Assembly: GCF_900111355.1 (NCBI RefSeq)
Contig: NZ_FOHA01000011.1
Coordinates: 23,506 to 87,505 of the forward strand
DNA: 64,000 bases
Origin: Isobaculum melis
Lineage (GTDB): Bacteria > Bacillota > Bacilli > Lactobacillales > Carnobacteriaceae
Reading direction: 5' to 3'
The notes below the pieces were generated by a model that saw only the letters and a list, made by a program, of their open reading frames with translations, searched no databases and was not told where the DNA came from. The position numbers were made by a program, and so were the translations under genes. Shown piece after piece: positions 1 through 8,373 of this stretch (positions are counted from its first letter, which is position 1; each line of letters starts with the position of its first letter).

Positions 1-116
1 TATTCACTATGCCCTGCACCTCCAAGAGTACAATCAACATAAATCCCATCAGAATTGATTGCTAACCCGTCTACAGTTTCTTTTAAAAGTACAGTTTCAT
101 GGTTGAATGTTGTCAC
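1..116 (-). CDS. rsmH: 16S rRNA (cytosine(1402)-N(4))-methyltransferase RsmH, N-terminal fragment cut by the window edge
   Basis: Only the first 38 or so codons are present; the gene runs off the left edge. The translation starts [18 protein letters not shown] and contains GGAGHSE, the start of the SAM-binding motif of RsmH/MraW, which N4-methylates C1402 of 16S rRNA in the decoding centre. The start is a GTG at 116, chosen because an AGGTGG ribosome-binding site lies 8 nt upstream; a GTG 9 nt earlier sits directly on that site. It lies 21 bp downstream of mraZ on the same strand, the standard first two genes of the division and cell wall cluster. Confidence 0.93.
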   Translation of the reverse strand, partial: MTTFNHETVLLKETVDGLAINSDGIYVDCTLGGAGHSE

Positions 117-137
117 TTTTTGCACCACCTTTATTTT

Positions 138-569
138 CTAAAAACCAAAATCAATCATATTTTCTGCAATTTCATCAAAGCTTTCTTCTGCTTCATCAGA
201 AAACGCATTCCAACGTTCCTCACTCCAAATCTCGATTCTGCCTGAAACACCAATCACATAGCACGGCTTTTCTAATTTGGCATGATCACGTAAGGTTTGT
301 GGAATATTAATTCTACCTTGTTTATCTAGCTCGCATTCAGTTGCTGCTGAGTAGAAAAACCTTGTGAAAGCACGGGCATCTTTTTTAGCAAGAGGTAATT
401 CTCTTAGCTTTTCTTCGAGTACAGCCCATTCTTTTTGGGGATAACCAAATAAACAGCCGTCCATACCACGGGTCACAATAAATCGTTCCCCTAATTCTTC
501 ACGGAATTTTGCTGGCATTATCAAGCGTCCTTTTGCATCAATATTATGTTGATACTCTCCCATAAACAT
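138..569 (-). CDS. mraZ: Transcriptional regulator MraZ
   Basis: A 143-residue protein, the usual family length, with two SpoVT/AbrB-like halves (about residues 3-50 and 75-125), each carrying the DxKGR-type signature ([15 protein letters not shown] and [11 protein letters not shown]). MraZ oligomerises into a ring, binds repeats in its own promoter and represses the dcw cluster. The ATG at 569 follows a GGGGTGAG ribosome-binding site at 8 nt; a GTG 12 nt upstream overlaps that site and was rejected. rsmH follows after 21 bp. Autoregulation is supported by the boxes at 609-633. Confidence 0.96.
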   Translation of the reverse strand: MFMGEYQHNIDAKGRLIMPAKFREELGERFIVTRGMDGCLFGYPQKEWAVLEEKLRELPLAKKDARAFTRFFYSAATECELDKQGRINIPQTLRDHAKLEKPCYVIGVSGRIEIWSEERWNAFSDEAEESFDEIAENMIDFGF

Positions 570-608
570 GTCTGCACTCACCCCACTCTCACATTACGTT
601 TTTAGTCT

Positions 609-633
609 ACCACATCTCACCACTTTCTACCAC
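609..633 (-). promoter_or_regulatory. MraZ operator: three GTGGT boxes at 10-bp spacing
   Basis: On the minus strand GTGGT occurs at 633-629, 623-619 and 613-609, exactly one helical turn apart. Tandem GTGG/TGGG-type boxes at 10-bp spacing are the known MraZ binding site in other bacteria. They begin just downstream of the -10 box (639-644), over the expected transcription start, as suits a repressor site. Confidence 0.8.
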
Positions 634-638
634 TATTT

Positions 639-644
639 ATTATA
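639..644 (-). promoter_or_regulatory. -10 box (TATAAT) of the mraZ/dcw promoter
   Basis: A consensus TATAAT on the minus strand lies about 70 nt upstream of the mraZ start and immediately upstream of the MraZ boxes. No good -35 hexamer is seen 16-18 nt further upstream, where the sequence is A-rich, so strength may depend on an UP-like element. Confidence 0.55.
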
Positions 645-741
645 GAAGTATGCTATTTTTTCTATTTTTTTCTAAAAAAGAATTCTAAAAACAAAAGAAA
701 ACCTTTAAAACAAAGGTTTCAGCTAATATTTAGCACAAATA

Positions 742-771
742 AAAAAAGTGGGAGATATTCCCACTTTTTCT
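742..771 (-). terminator. Rho-independent terminator after the DUF3397 gene
   Basis: The stem AAAAAGTGGGA / TCCCACTTTTT with a short loop overlaps the stop region of the upstream minus-strand gene. A T-rich run follows on both strands, so it could work in either direction. It separates the DUF3397 gene from the mraZ promoter. Confidence 0.75.
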
Positions 772-1135
772 ATTTTTTTATGAAATACATGATAACAAGC
801 ACAAGATAGACAGCAGAACTAAGAAGAAAGTTCATTCGCCAATATGTTTTAAAGAATTTTTTATAGATGATTTCTCCATTTTTTTTAGCTAAAAAAAGCA
901 ACAATAAAATACCAACACATAAGAGTGCAACAATAAAATAAGCAAAAAAACTAACCTCAAATAGTTCTTTTGATAATTGTGCAATTGAATAAAACAAAAC
1001 AAGCACTGTTAAATCAACTGCTTTAACAGGCAGTATTTTTTTGACAATTTTAAATTTCAACAAGTATTGAAATAAGAATATGCTGATCAATGGCAATAAA
1101 CAAATCAATAGCGTATTCCAGTCCATATGTTTCAT
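770..1135 (-). CDS. DUF3397 family membrane protein
   Basis: A 121-residue protein with about four hydrophobic segments (roughly residues 9-25, 42-58, 63-82 and 98-117) and basic connecting loops, which matches DUF3397. Members of this family are typically encoded just upstream of mraZ in lactic acid bacteria, as here. The function is unknown. The ATG at 1135 has an AAGGAAG ribosome-binding site 8 nt upstream; a second in-frame ATG three codons later is poorly spaced. Confidence 0.75.
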   Translation of the reverse strand: MKHMDWNTLLICLLPLISIFLFQYLLKFKIVKKILPVKAVDLTVLVLFYSIAQLSKELFEVSFFAYFIVALLCVGILLLLFLAKKNGEIIYKKFFKTYWRMNFLLSSAVYLVLVIMYFIKK

Positions 1136-1266
1136 GAGGCGTTCTTCCTTTCCTATGTTTCAACTCTTTTGGCGTAATATTGAATTTAAATGAATAGGTA
1201 ACCATCCCTCATTTATTTACTCCCTTATTCTAAGGCACCTCATTTTAGCAAATAAATGGCAATCTA

Positions 1267-1841
1267 TCAAATCGTATCAATCAACACTGACTTCACCGTT
1301 CTTTTTACACTGCTCATTTCCACAAGAATACTGCCTGCTATATTAAAAAGAATAAACGGAAATATCCATGCTATTGAATATTGAATAGCTGGAGCCATCC
1401 ATCCTAATAAATCAGCTTTATTTAAATAAAAAAGCAGATAGAAAAGGCCGCTTAATAATAGCGAAATGCCTGCACTTATCATTCCGACGAAGACGCTTTT
1501 AGCATAAAACGCTTTTTTGATGTCTTTTTTCTGTGCACCAATCGCACTGACAATCAATAGTTCTTGCTTCCTCATTCTAATCGTCATTTTGGTCATCTTT
1601 CGAATCATCAAAAACCCTAAAAAAATCGCTAAATAGAAGCAAATAAAGCTAGTCATACCCATAGAAGACAAGATGAAATTCACTCTTCTACCATTCTCAT
1701 CAATAATAGCATTGGTACAAATAGCAACTAAAAAAAGACATTGATGATCAGTAAAAAAATGATATGAACTCTCATTCTAGGAAATAATAATGTTTTATTT
1801 GCTTTGAATTGTTGCCATTGTCTCAACCAAAAATCGCACAT
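1267..1841 (-). pseudogene. Remnant of an FtsX-like ABC transporter permease
   Basis: Two pieces of one permease seem to survive. A start ATG at 1841 behind an AGAGAGGAATGC ribosome-binding site opens a 37-codon frame (MCDFWLRQWQQFKANKTLLF...) that looks like the basic first cytoplasmic segment and first membrane helix of an MacB/FtsX permease and stops at 1728. A second frame from a weak GTG at 1683 to 1267 gives 138 residues with about three membrane helices and the ELLIVSAIGAQKKDIKKAF coupling segment typical of the C-terminal FtsX domain. Most of the extracellular middle of such a permease is missing and no ATPase gene is adjacent. I read this as decay by deletion and frameshift; the C-terminal frame could still be translated. 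Confidence 0.6.
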
Positions 1842-1927
1842 CAGCATTCCTCTCTCGTTTCATTATTTACAGGAACAAATCAATCTATTACTAGCATAAC
1901 AGAATGACTTTCTTTTAACAAAAAAAT

Positions 1928-1979
1928 AATAACATAAAGGTAGATACTTTTTAAAGCTTGTATCTACCTTTATGTTATT
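1928..1979 (-). terminator. Long perfect hairpin terminator after the lipoprotein gene
   Basis: Two 20-bp arms (1928-1947 and 1960-1979) are perfectly complementary around a 12-nt loop. On the minus strand the stem is followed by a T-rich run at 1926-1915. It lies downstream of the lipoprotein gene. The stem is unusually long for a simple terminator. Confidence 0.75.
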
Positions 1980-2014
1980 GACTACGTGTGGTTGGGACAA
2001 ACAGCCTCTAGCTA

Positions 2015-2467
2015 TTATTGTTTTTTAGCACCCATCTCTTCATATGCTTTTGCCGTTTTCTTAAAGCTTACCCCATTTTTAATAGCATCTTCATCAAATT
2101 CACTACCTGGCAATTCTGAAACTTTTCTTAAATCAGCCTTTTCAAAATCAATAACTAATGTTTCAACTAACATGTCTTCTTTATAAACAACTTTTTCACT
2201 GACACCCTCTAAGCCTTCGAATTGTTCAGCTATCGGATTAAATGTCGCTTCAGCTTCTTCTTTTGTTAAACCAATGTTCGCATATGAAATTTCATTCACA
2301 ACTTTTTGCTCGATTACTTTATCTCCTTTTGCTTTCATTGTTATGGTTGTTTTAGCGCCCTCTTGATCCAATACATATGTAGCACTTTTTTCTTTTCCTG
2401 ATAAACTACAGCCTGTAATCATTCCTAAAATACTGAATAATAAACCTAATTTCACTAATTTTTTCAT
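2015..2467 (-). CDS. DUF1307 (YehR-like) lipoprotein
   Basis: A 150-residue lipoprotein precursor: basic N-terminus MKKLVK, hydrophobic stretch, and lipobox ITGC with the acylated Cys at residue 20. The rest (KVIEQKVVNEISY..., then a C-terminal half rich in E and K) resembles the DUF1307 family of YehR-like lipoproteins, whose role is unknown. The ATG at 2467 has GGAGG at 8 nt; an in-frame start six codons upstream overlaps the ribosome-binding site. The frameshifted PH-like gene lies 31 bp upstream on the same strand, so the two may have formed an operon. Confidence 0.75.
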   Translation of the reverse strand: MKKLVKLGLLFSILGMITGCSLSGKEKSATYVLDQEGAKTTITMKAKGDKVIEQKVVNEISYANIGLTKEEAEATFNPIAEQFEGLEGVSEKVVYKEDMLVETLVIDFEKADLRKVSELPGSEFDEDAIKNGVSFKKTAKAYEEMGAKKQ

Positions 2468-2498
2468 CTTTTCTTCCTCCAACATTCTATGTTATTTC

Positions 2499-2992
2499 TT
2501 ATCCTTTAATGGATTGAATAAATGCTAATACCTGTTTGACATCTTTTTCTCTGTATAATCTCATATCAATATTTTTACCTAATACCTTGCCTTCAAATCG
2601 CATATGGAGCGTATGCCCAATCGTAGCAATCGATACTACATCCGCCACATGCTTGATAGTTGCTACTGGATATGTAACCGTTCGAAACCATTTTTTTACA
2701 AAAATTTGATCTCCTTTTAATAAAATCGATAAGCGTATAGATAGTAAACAAAAGACTATTTGAAAGATAATCAATCCGCTAAGTACTTTTACAATACCTA
2801 ACACAACCTCTGGATTATTTTCAAAGCTTTGCATCACACCATCCTTACCAACTTTTGAAATACCCATCATCAGTGTAAAAATCCCCATGCCATAAAGCCC
2901 CATAAAGCTAGGCTAATGATACCAAATGGCATAAAAATTACTTTAGCTAAACTTGGTTTTAATTGAAGCGCTACTTCCTTCTTTCCATTCAA
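2499..2992 (-). pseudogene. Frameshifted PH-like (bPH) membrane protein
   Basis: A TTG at 2992 stands 8 nt after an AGGAAGGTGAG ribosome-binding site and opens a frame reading LNGKKEVALQLKPSLAKVIF and then a hydrophobic helix. This frame stops just after position 2880. The following 134-residue frame (stop at 2499) continues the same helix and has a second helix and a C-terminal beta-rich part resembling bacterial PH domains (YdbT/DUF304 type). Adding one base to the five-base A run at 2877-2881 (T run on the coding strand) joins the two frames into one protein of about 164 residues. It is therefore a single-base deletion or a sequencing error. Translation from the internal ATG at 2903 has no good ribosome-binding site. 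Confidence 0.6.
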
Positions 2993-3285
2993 AAATCAAT
3001 CTCACCTTCCTATGTACTCTATTAAAATAGCAAAAAATAATCGATGATGTAGCATAGCCATTTTCTTTAAACACAAAACCACACAATCACTCAATAAGAT
3101 AGCATAGGAACATGCGCTTGTAAATATTATTTTTCCATAATAAGAAAGCGAGTCTTTTCTTTGATTAGAAAATTGCATGACTAAACGAGATAGTAATAAA
3201 GTTTAATGCTCCTTTTTTGTTCCTTTTAATAGTAAAAAAACAAGCTAAACCCTTGATTATCAAGATTTAGACTAGATAAAAAAAC
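2993..3285. other. Gene-free stretch between the PH-like gene and rpmF
   Basis: About 290 bp of AT-rich DNA. It holds the ribosome-binding site of the PH-like gene (3001-3011) and probably its promoter. No coding frame with a start signal, no RNA motif and no strong repeat apart from the adjoining rpmF terminator was seen. Confidence 0.5.
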
Positions 3286-3320
3286 AAAAACAACAAGGTA
3301 CATGTTCCCTTGTTGTTTTT
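3286..3320 (-). terminator. Terminator of the yceD-rpmF unit
   Basis: Arms AAAAACAACAAGG (3286-3298) and CCTTGTTGTTTTT (3308-3320) pair around a 9-nt loop. On the minus strand the stem is followed by a T-rich run. It begins 13 bp after the rpmF stop. Confidence 0.85.
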
Positions 3321-3332
3321 TTGGATTGTGCC

Positions 3333-3503
3333 TTATTCGCCAATCACTTGTTTGTTGTTGTATGTTCCGTTTGGTGCAACACGGTGAGACATACGGTATT
3401 CTCCTGTTTCACGATCTAATGTCATGCCGGGTACAGTTAAACCTTTATGTGTACGACGCATTCTTTTCTTCGCTTTTGAAGTTCTTCTTGCAGGTACTGC
3501 CAT
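3333..3503 (-). CDS. rpmF: 50S ribosomal protein L32
   Basis: A 56-residue protein starting [19 protein letters not shown], the diagnostic N-terminus of L32, with [22 protein letters not shown] following. The usual zinc-binding cysteines of some L32 paralogues are absent, so this is the zinc-free (C-minus) type found in many lactic acid bacteria. The ATG at 3503 is preceded by an AAGGAGGTGT ribosome-binding site. It follows yceD by 80 bp on the same strand, the widely conserved yceD-rpmF pair, and ends at a strong terminator. Confidence 0.95.
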   Translation of the reverse strand: MAVPARRTSKAKKRMRRTHKGLTVPGMTLDRETGEYRMSHRVAPNGTYNNKQVIGE

Positions 3504-3583
3504 ATTCGATACACCTCCTTAGTCTATTGCGGGATCATGCTTGTTCCTAGGTGTAAAGCATGCCCTATTTATTCCAACCTTGC

Positions 3584-4138
3584 TTAGTCTTCTTCTTCAC
3601 TCGAAAGTAAATCCGCTAAACCAGCAAGACGAGGATCAATTTTTGATTCTTGCTTTTCTTTCATTCGTGCTTCGTAATCTGATTGTGAAATCACTTCCCA
3701 ATCATTGCCGCTTGGCATTTCTAATTCTTCTTCACCTTCAGCAAATACTTGCAAAGGGATATGAAGTAAAATCCCATCTTCAACAGCTTCATATAAGTCA
3801 ATCACATCTTTTTCTAAATAAATAATGCTATTGTCCTCATCTTCGATTGTTTCAGAACGCTTGCTATTCTTTGGCACGTATACTTCATTCACTCTGATAC
3901 CCATTGGATAAACAACAGGATCTAATGAACGAGCAGATGGCAATGTTAAATCTACAGTTACAAATAAATCGACAATTATTTGTTGTGACTCAACTAAAAC
4001 AGTACCTTCTACTGTAATTGGTGAGACATCAAGTAGCTCTTTTTCACGTTTCATCAATTGCTCTTTTAAATCAATTGTTTCAGTAAAAATCAAGGGTTCA
4101 TTCTGATATCTTTGTAATTGTACTAACGACCATTTCAT
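3584..4138 (-). CDS. yceD: YceD family (DUF177) protein
   Basis: A 184-residue acidic protein with the DUF177 layout: N-terminal MKWSLVQLQRYQNEP, a central beta-rich part, and a C-terminal DPRLAGLADLLSSEEED tail, where the conserved DPRLA.L..L motif sits. YceD proteins are needed for normal 23S rRNA levels in several bacteria and plants; the mechanism is not established. The position directly upstream of rpmF is conserved across phyla. It follows tmcAL by 76 bp. Confidence 0.9.
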   Translation of the reverse strand: MKWSLVQLQRYQNEPLIFTETIDLKEQLMKREKELLDVSPITVEGTVLVESQQIIVDLFVTVDLTLPSARSLDPVVYPMGIRVNEVYVPKNSKRSETIEDEDNSIIYLEKDVIDLYEAVEDGILLHIPLQVFAEGEEELEMPSGNDWEVISQSDYEARMKEKQESKIDPRLAGLADLLSSEEED

Positions 4139-4214
4139 TCTCCATCACTCCTTAAAGCAACAAGAAGTATTATACTAACAATTCCGCTCTTTGTCAATGC
4201 TTTATCCTTTACAG

Positions 4215-5393
4215 CTAAGGTAAGATAATTGGCTTGCGATAATAATCCAGTGGAATGGCTGCTTCTTTTTTTACCATTTGATAAACTTGTCCTGCTCGAA
4301 TATCTAATGATAACAATGCTTCATTTTTTTTATCAATATTTGTAATGACTGGTAAAGCAATTTTTTTCTTTTGTTGCTTCAGAAATTGTCTGCCTTTTTG
4401 GTTAAAGCCTAAAAGACGAATATATTCAGGTTTTTCCATTGCAGAGAGCATCTCTGTTTGCTGGATGTTTAGTAAAATATAAAGGCAAATTCTTTGGATT
4501 TTCACCCAAGTGTTTTGTTTACTCTTTACAAGTGTGACAAAGTCTTCAAAGTTTTCAGCTTTAAGAATCTGCTCTTTTAAACGATATTCTAAACCATCAT
4601 TGACTTGATAAATTGCCCTTAATTCTTCAAGGCTAGCTGATACTATTTGGTAACGTAATAACGGCCAATAAGCTGACCAGTTAACGAGCTCCTGGGTTTT
4701 TAAAGCAGCTTCTGTATAAGTCGGAACTGTTTTTGCCCAATCTACTTGTTGACCTGCTTGAAATAACGCTTGTCGAATTGCTGTTGCACTCGCAATTTCT
4801 GCTGTAATGGCTGCATCATGATAGCCTGCCTGCTCTCGCTTCATTGAATGGAGGGTCATTGGTTTCTTCAAGCGATGATTTTCCACTGCATAGGAAAATC
4901 CTAAGATATTATTAGGCTGTTGTAAATCAATTAGCTGCTGCGGTAAAACTTCTTGATAAACTTGACTCATTTTTTCAGCATAAGATAAACGCTTGTTGGT
5001 GATTTTTTTGAAGGCTTGATCTAGCACCTCTTGTTGCTCATTCACAAGGGCCGCTAGCTCCTCAAAGGCAGCGCCTTCCCCTGTTTCACTACCAAAGCAT
5101 AAATCAGTCACCTGAAGCGCCTGAAGGATGCCTATCGCTCCTCTTGCAAAATAATCGGCTGGTTGTATGGCAAAGGCAACTGGTAGCTCAACCACCATAT
5201 CTGCTCCTGCTGCAAGCGCTAAATGAGCTCGTGTCCATTTATCTAACAAGCTTGGCTCTCCTCTTTGCAAAAAGGAACCACTCATCACACCTACAATCAC
5301 ATCTGCACCACTTCGTTGTCTCGCTTGCTCTAAATGATATAAATGACCATTGTGTAAAGGATTATATTCGACAATCACACCACAACTTTTCAT
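4215..5393 (-). CDS. tmcAL: tRNA(Met) cytidine acetate ligase TmcAL (YlbM)
   Basis: A 392-residue protein starting MKSCGVIVEYNPLHNGHLYHLEQAR; the HNGH motif is the HxGH nucleotide-binding signature of this nucleotidyltransferase-like family. TmcAL activates acetate with ATP and transfers it to N4 of the wobble cytidine of elongator tRNA(Met). GVMSGSFLQRGEPSLLDKWTRA is also typical. The ATG at 5393 has GAGGAGTG just upstream, within the end of recQ; an in-frame start 57 nt earlier would add a non-homologous extension inside recQ. The 4-bp gap to recQ suggests translational coupling. Confidence 0.92.
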   Translation of the reverse strand: MKSCGVIVEYNPLHNGHLYHLEQARQRSGADVIVGVMSGSFLQRGEPSLLDKWTRAHLALAAGADMVVELPVAFAIQPADYFARGAIGILQALQVTDLCFGSETGEGAAFEELAALVNEQQEVLDQAFKKITNKRLSYAEKMSQVYQEVLPQQLIDLQQPNNILGFSYAVENHRLKKPMTLHSMKREQAGYHDAAITAEIASATAIRQALFQAGQQVDWAKTVPTYTEAALKTQELVNWSAYWPLLRYQIVSASLEELRAIYQVNDGLEYRLKEQILKAENFEDFVTLVKSKQNTWVKIQRICLYILLNIQQTEMLSAMEKPEYIRLLGFNQKGRQFLKQQKKKIALPVITNIDKKNEALLSLDIRAGQVYQMVKKEAAIPLDYYRKPIILP

Positions 5394-5397
5394 ACAA

Positions 5398-7170
5398 TCA
5401 CTCCTCAACCTCTGGCGCATTTGCAATTGCTGCCATAAAGATTTCTCCATATTTTTCTAATTTATTTTGTCCAACACCCTTTATCGCAAGGAAGGCTTGA
5501 TCATCTTTAGGTAAATAGTGACACATTTCTCGTAACGATTCATCTGAGAAAATAACATATGGTGGCACTTTTTGCTCTGTTGCCAAGTCTTTACGAATTT
5601 CTCTTAGTCGGTCAAATAAAACATCATCAACAGCTACTTGCACTACTTTTCTGGCTTGTTTACGTGTGACTTTTTGCTGACCTTTTAAGACGGCTACTGC
5701 TTCATGGGTTAATTTTAAGGTTGGAAATTGCCCATCTAATGGCATTAAATAACGCTCAGCAGTTAAATAATCAATCAGCTGCATCACTTCTTTTTGGGAA
5801 ACAGCCTTCATTAAGCCATAAGTGGACAAGCTTTCAAACTGCCATTGTTTGATTTTTTGGTCAGCTGAACCTGTTAAGACTTTGGTGACCATCGCTTTTC
5901 CAAAACGTTCCCCCATTCTTTTGACACATGAAAAGACTTTCTGAGCATCCTCTGTGATATCTATGGCTTCTCGTGTATCCAGGCAATTGCCACATTTGCC
6001 ACAGTCAGAACCTTCTTCGCCAAAATATTGGACAATATAGCGCTGTAAGCAAATTTCAGTATAGCCATATTGGGTCATTTTCCGTAGTTTGGCATACTCA
6101 TTTTGCTTTCTTTCCTCTTCCATATCCGATTGTTCAATCAAAAATTGTTGAATACGCATATCCTGTGGGGCAAATAATAAAATACAGTCGCTAGGCAAGC
6201 CATCTCTTCCTGCCCGCCCTGCTTCTTGATAATAAGCTTCAATATTACGCGGCATCTGATAATGAATCACATAACGCACATTGGATTTATTAATGCCCAT
6301 TCCAAAGGCATTGGTTGCGACCATTACTTGAATATCATCATATAAAAACTGCTCTTGCCAGTGATTACGTTCTGTATCTGACATCCCACCATGGTATTTA
6401 CCAACCTTAATCCGATTTTTTTGTAGCAGCTCATAAAGACGCTCAATTTCTTTTCTCGTTGCTGCATAAACAATCCCCGATTGTTTATGATTTGTGCGGA
6501 TATAATCCAATAAATAGGCATCACGATCTTGACCTTTGATTTGCATAAATTTTAAATTATCTCGTTCAAAACCTGTTTGGACTTTATTCTCAGCCGGAAT
6601 CTGCAAGAGTTTCATGATATCCTCAGAAACAGAAGGTGTGGCTGTAGCTGTTAAGGCAACTAATAAGGGCTTAGGTTGAATTTGTTCAATGGCATCGCAT
6701 AAATGGAGATAACTTGGTCTAAAATCATGTCCCCACTGTGAAATACAATGGGCTTCATCAATCGCTATTAAAGAGATGGTAACCTCATTTAGCAAACGAT
6801 TAAATCCTTCTGTTGCAATCCGTTCTGGTGCGATATAAAGCATTTTAAGCTTTCCTGTTGCTGCTAAATCAAGGCGATGATTGGTTTCTGCACTAGATAG
6901 TGTGCTATTAATAAAAGTCGCAGCAATGCCTTGCTCATTTAACGCATCGACTTGGTCTTTCATTAAAGAAATTAAAGGGGAGACAACGATTGTCAGATGG
7001 TCAAATAATAAAGCAGGAACCTGATAACATAAAGACTTTCCTCCACCAGTAGGCATAATGGCTAAAGTATTTTTCCCCGCTAATAATTGAGTAATGGCTT
7101 GTTCTTGTCCTTCTCTAAAGTGATCATATCCAAAATTTTGTTTTAAGACTGATAAAGCATCATTCAACAT
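5398..7170 (-). CDS. recQ: ATP-dependent DNA helicase RecQ
   Basis: A 590-residue RecQ with all expected parts: Walker A MPTGGGKS (residues 39-46), the DEAH box with the aromatic-rich loop DEAHCISQWGHDFR, helicase motif VI (QEAGRAGRDGLPSDC), the zinc-binding segment with CLQRY...CGKCGNC, an RQC winged helix, and a C-terminal HRDC domain (about 510-585). It is a 3'-5' helicase acting in recombination and fork repair. A terminator-like hairpin separates it from yqeM upstream, so recQ and tmcAL probably have their own promoter. Confidence 0.96.
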   Translation of the reverse strand: MLNDALSVLKQNFGYDHFREGQEQAITQLLAGKNTLAIMPTGGGKSLCYQVPALLFDHLTIVVSPLISLMKDQVDALNEQGIAATFINSTLSSAETNHRLDLAATGKLKMLYIAPERIATEGFNRLLNEVTISLIAIDEAHCISQWGHDFRPSYLHLCDAIEQIQPKPLLVALTATATPSVSEDIMKLLQIPAENKVQTGFERDNLKFMQIKGQDRDAYLLDYIRTNHKQSGIVYAATRKEIERLYELLQKNRIKVGKYHGGMSDTERNHWQEQFLYDDIQVMVATNAFGMGINKSNVRYVIHYQMPRNIEAYYQEAGRAGRDGLPSDCILLFAPQDMRIQQFLIEQSDMEEERKQNEYAKLRKMTQYGYTEICLQRYIVQYFGEEGSDCGKCGNCLDTREAIDITEDAQKVFSCVKRMGERFGKAMVTKVLTGSADQKIKQWQFESLSTYGLMKAVSQKEVMQLIDYLTAERYLMPLDGQFPTLKLTHEAVAVLKGQQKVTRKQARKVVQVAVDDVLFDRLREIRKDLATEQKVPPYVIFSDESLREMCHYLPKDDQAFLAIKGVGQNKLEKYGEIFMAAIANAPEVEE

Positions 7171-7230
7171 TTATCGCACCATCCTTCCCTTATTTATATA
7201 ATATGTATTTTTTTGTTAAAAGTTTTTAAA

Positions 7231-7262
7231 AAGAAGAAGCGTAGTAAATACGTTTCTTCTTC
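7231..7262 (-). terminator. Terminator of the yqeG-yqeM operon
   Basis: An imperfect stem (AGAAGAAGCGTA / TACGTTTCTTCT) lies directly after the yqeM stop. On the minus strand it is followed by TTTTT. It marks the boundary between the yqe operon and recQ. Confidence 0.65.
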
Positions 7263-7266
7263 ATTA

Positions 7267-8001
7267 TTATTTCTTACATTCAAAAAACCAGCGTGTGCTT
7301 GTTTCTTGCATTGCTTCCTGCCCAAATTCAGCTGTGCAGGTCACACTTTGAAAGCCAGCTTCTTTTAATAGCTGCTGATAAACGGTTAACTCATAGGTAC
7401 GTTCCTTATGGAGCTCATCATATCTTTGGTAGCTTGCTGTTTCTGGTTCATAAACAAAAAAGGTTAGTTCATGCTCGACGCTATGAGGCACTTCTCCTGC
7501 ATAGCTTTGCCACATAAAAGCAATATCTTCTTGGTTATCATTAAACATATAACCTGGGAAAATTTGATCCATTTGATAAAGTGAATGAACATCAAAAACA
7601 AAAACGCCTTCTTGATTGAGTACTTGAAAGACTTGCTCAAACACCTTTTTGATCGCTGTCTCATCTGGCATATAACAAAGAGAGTCAGAAAAACAGGTCA
7701 CCATGTCAAAGGTGCCAATCTCCGTTAAATCTAACATATCGCCTTCAATTAAAGGTAGCTCCACCCCAGCAGCTAATGCTCTATCTTGTGCCAGGGTTAA
7801 CATGTTTTCTGATAAATCTAAGCCTGTTACCTGTAATCCTTGTTTTTTTAAATGAACCGCTAAAGCACCAGTGCCACATGCCAATTCTAGGATACTACTT
7901 TGTGAGTGTGGCATGGTTTGTGCGACATAATGTGCCCACCTATCATATAAGGTTTCATCCATAATCGCATCATAAACTTGTGCAAAGACCTGATAGCTCA
8001 T
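7267..8001 (-). CDS. yqeM: Class I SAM-dependent methyltransferase, YqeM type
   Basis: A 244-residue protein with a Rossmann-like methyltransferase core: motif I ILELACGTGALAVHL (about 38-52), the acidic end of beta 2 in TGLDLSENML, and motif II/III around GDMLDL and FDMVTCFSDSLCYM. The substrate is unknown. It starts directly after the rsfS stop, and the yqeK-rsfS-yqeM order is conserved in Bacillota, hinting at a role linked to translation or ribosome maturation. Confidence 0.88.
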   Translation of the reverse strand: MSYQVFAQVYDAIMDETLYDRWAHYVAQTMPHSQSSILELACGTGALAVHLKKQGLQVTGLDLSENMLTLAQDRALAAGVELPLIEGDMLDLTEIGTFDMVTCFSDSLCYMPDETAIKKVFEQVFQVLNQEGVFVFDVHSLYQMDQIFPGYMFNDNQEDIAFMWQSYAGEVPHSVEHELTFFVYEPETASYQRYDELHKERTYELTVYQQLLKEAGFQSVTCTAEFGQEAMQETSTRWFFECKK

Positions 8002-8361
8002 TTATTGCACCATGTCATGAATATCAACTAATGGTGCATCGCCCCAAATTTTCTCTAGGTTGTAATAAGAACGCTCAGAGTAATGGAAAATATGCACAAC
8101 CACATCCCCTAAATCAACCAGGATCCATTTTGCTTCTTCTCTTCCTTCAACGCGTTTAACCGTTACTTTTGCCGCTTCTTCTTGGTCAATAATTTCATTC
8201 ATAATCGCTTCTACTTGCTTATCACTATTTCCATGTGCAATCACAAAGTAATCCGCTAAGATTGAGATACCACGCACATCTAGTGCCAGAATATCCTCCG
8301 CTCTTTTATCATCTGCTGCTTTAACAGCTATTTTTAACATTTCTTCACTTGAAATCGTCAA
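8002..8361 (-). CDS. rsfS: Ribosomal silencing factor RsfS
   Basis: A 119-residue protein of the Iojap/RsfS family, with the DVRGISILADYFVIAHGNSDKQV segment and the C-terminal WILVDLGDVVVHIF...YYNLEKIWGDA motif. RsfS binds uL14 on the 50S subunit and blocks joining with the 30S when nutrients are short. It lies between yqeK (12-bp gap) and yqeM (adjacent) in the same operon. Confidence 0.95.
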   Translation of the reverse strand: MTISSEEMLKIAVKAADDKRAEDILALDVRGISILADYFVIAHGNSDKQVEAIMNEIIDQEEAAKVTVKRVEGREEAKWILVDLGDVVVHIFHYSERSYYNLEKIWGDAPLVDIHDMVQ

Positions 8362-8373
8362 TGTGTTTCCTCC

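Noticed and set aside
3302..3550. A plus-strand open frame of 82 codons
   Set aside because: It lies antisense to rpmF, whose 56-residue product is unmistakable.
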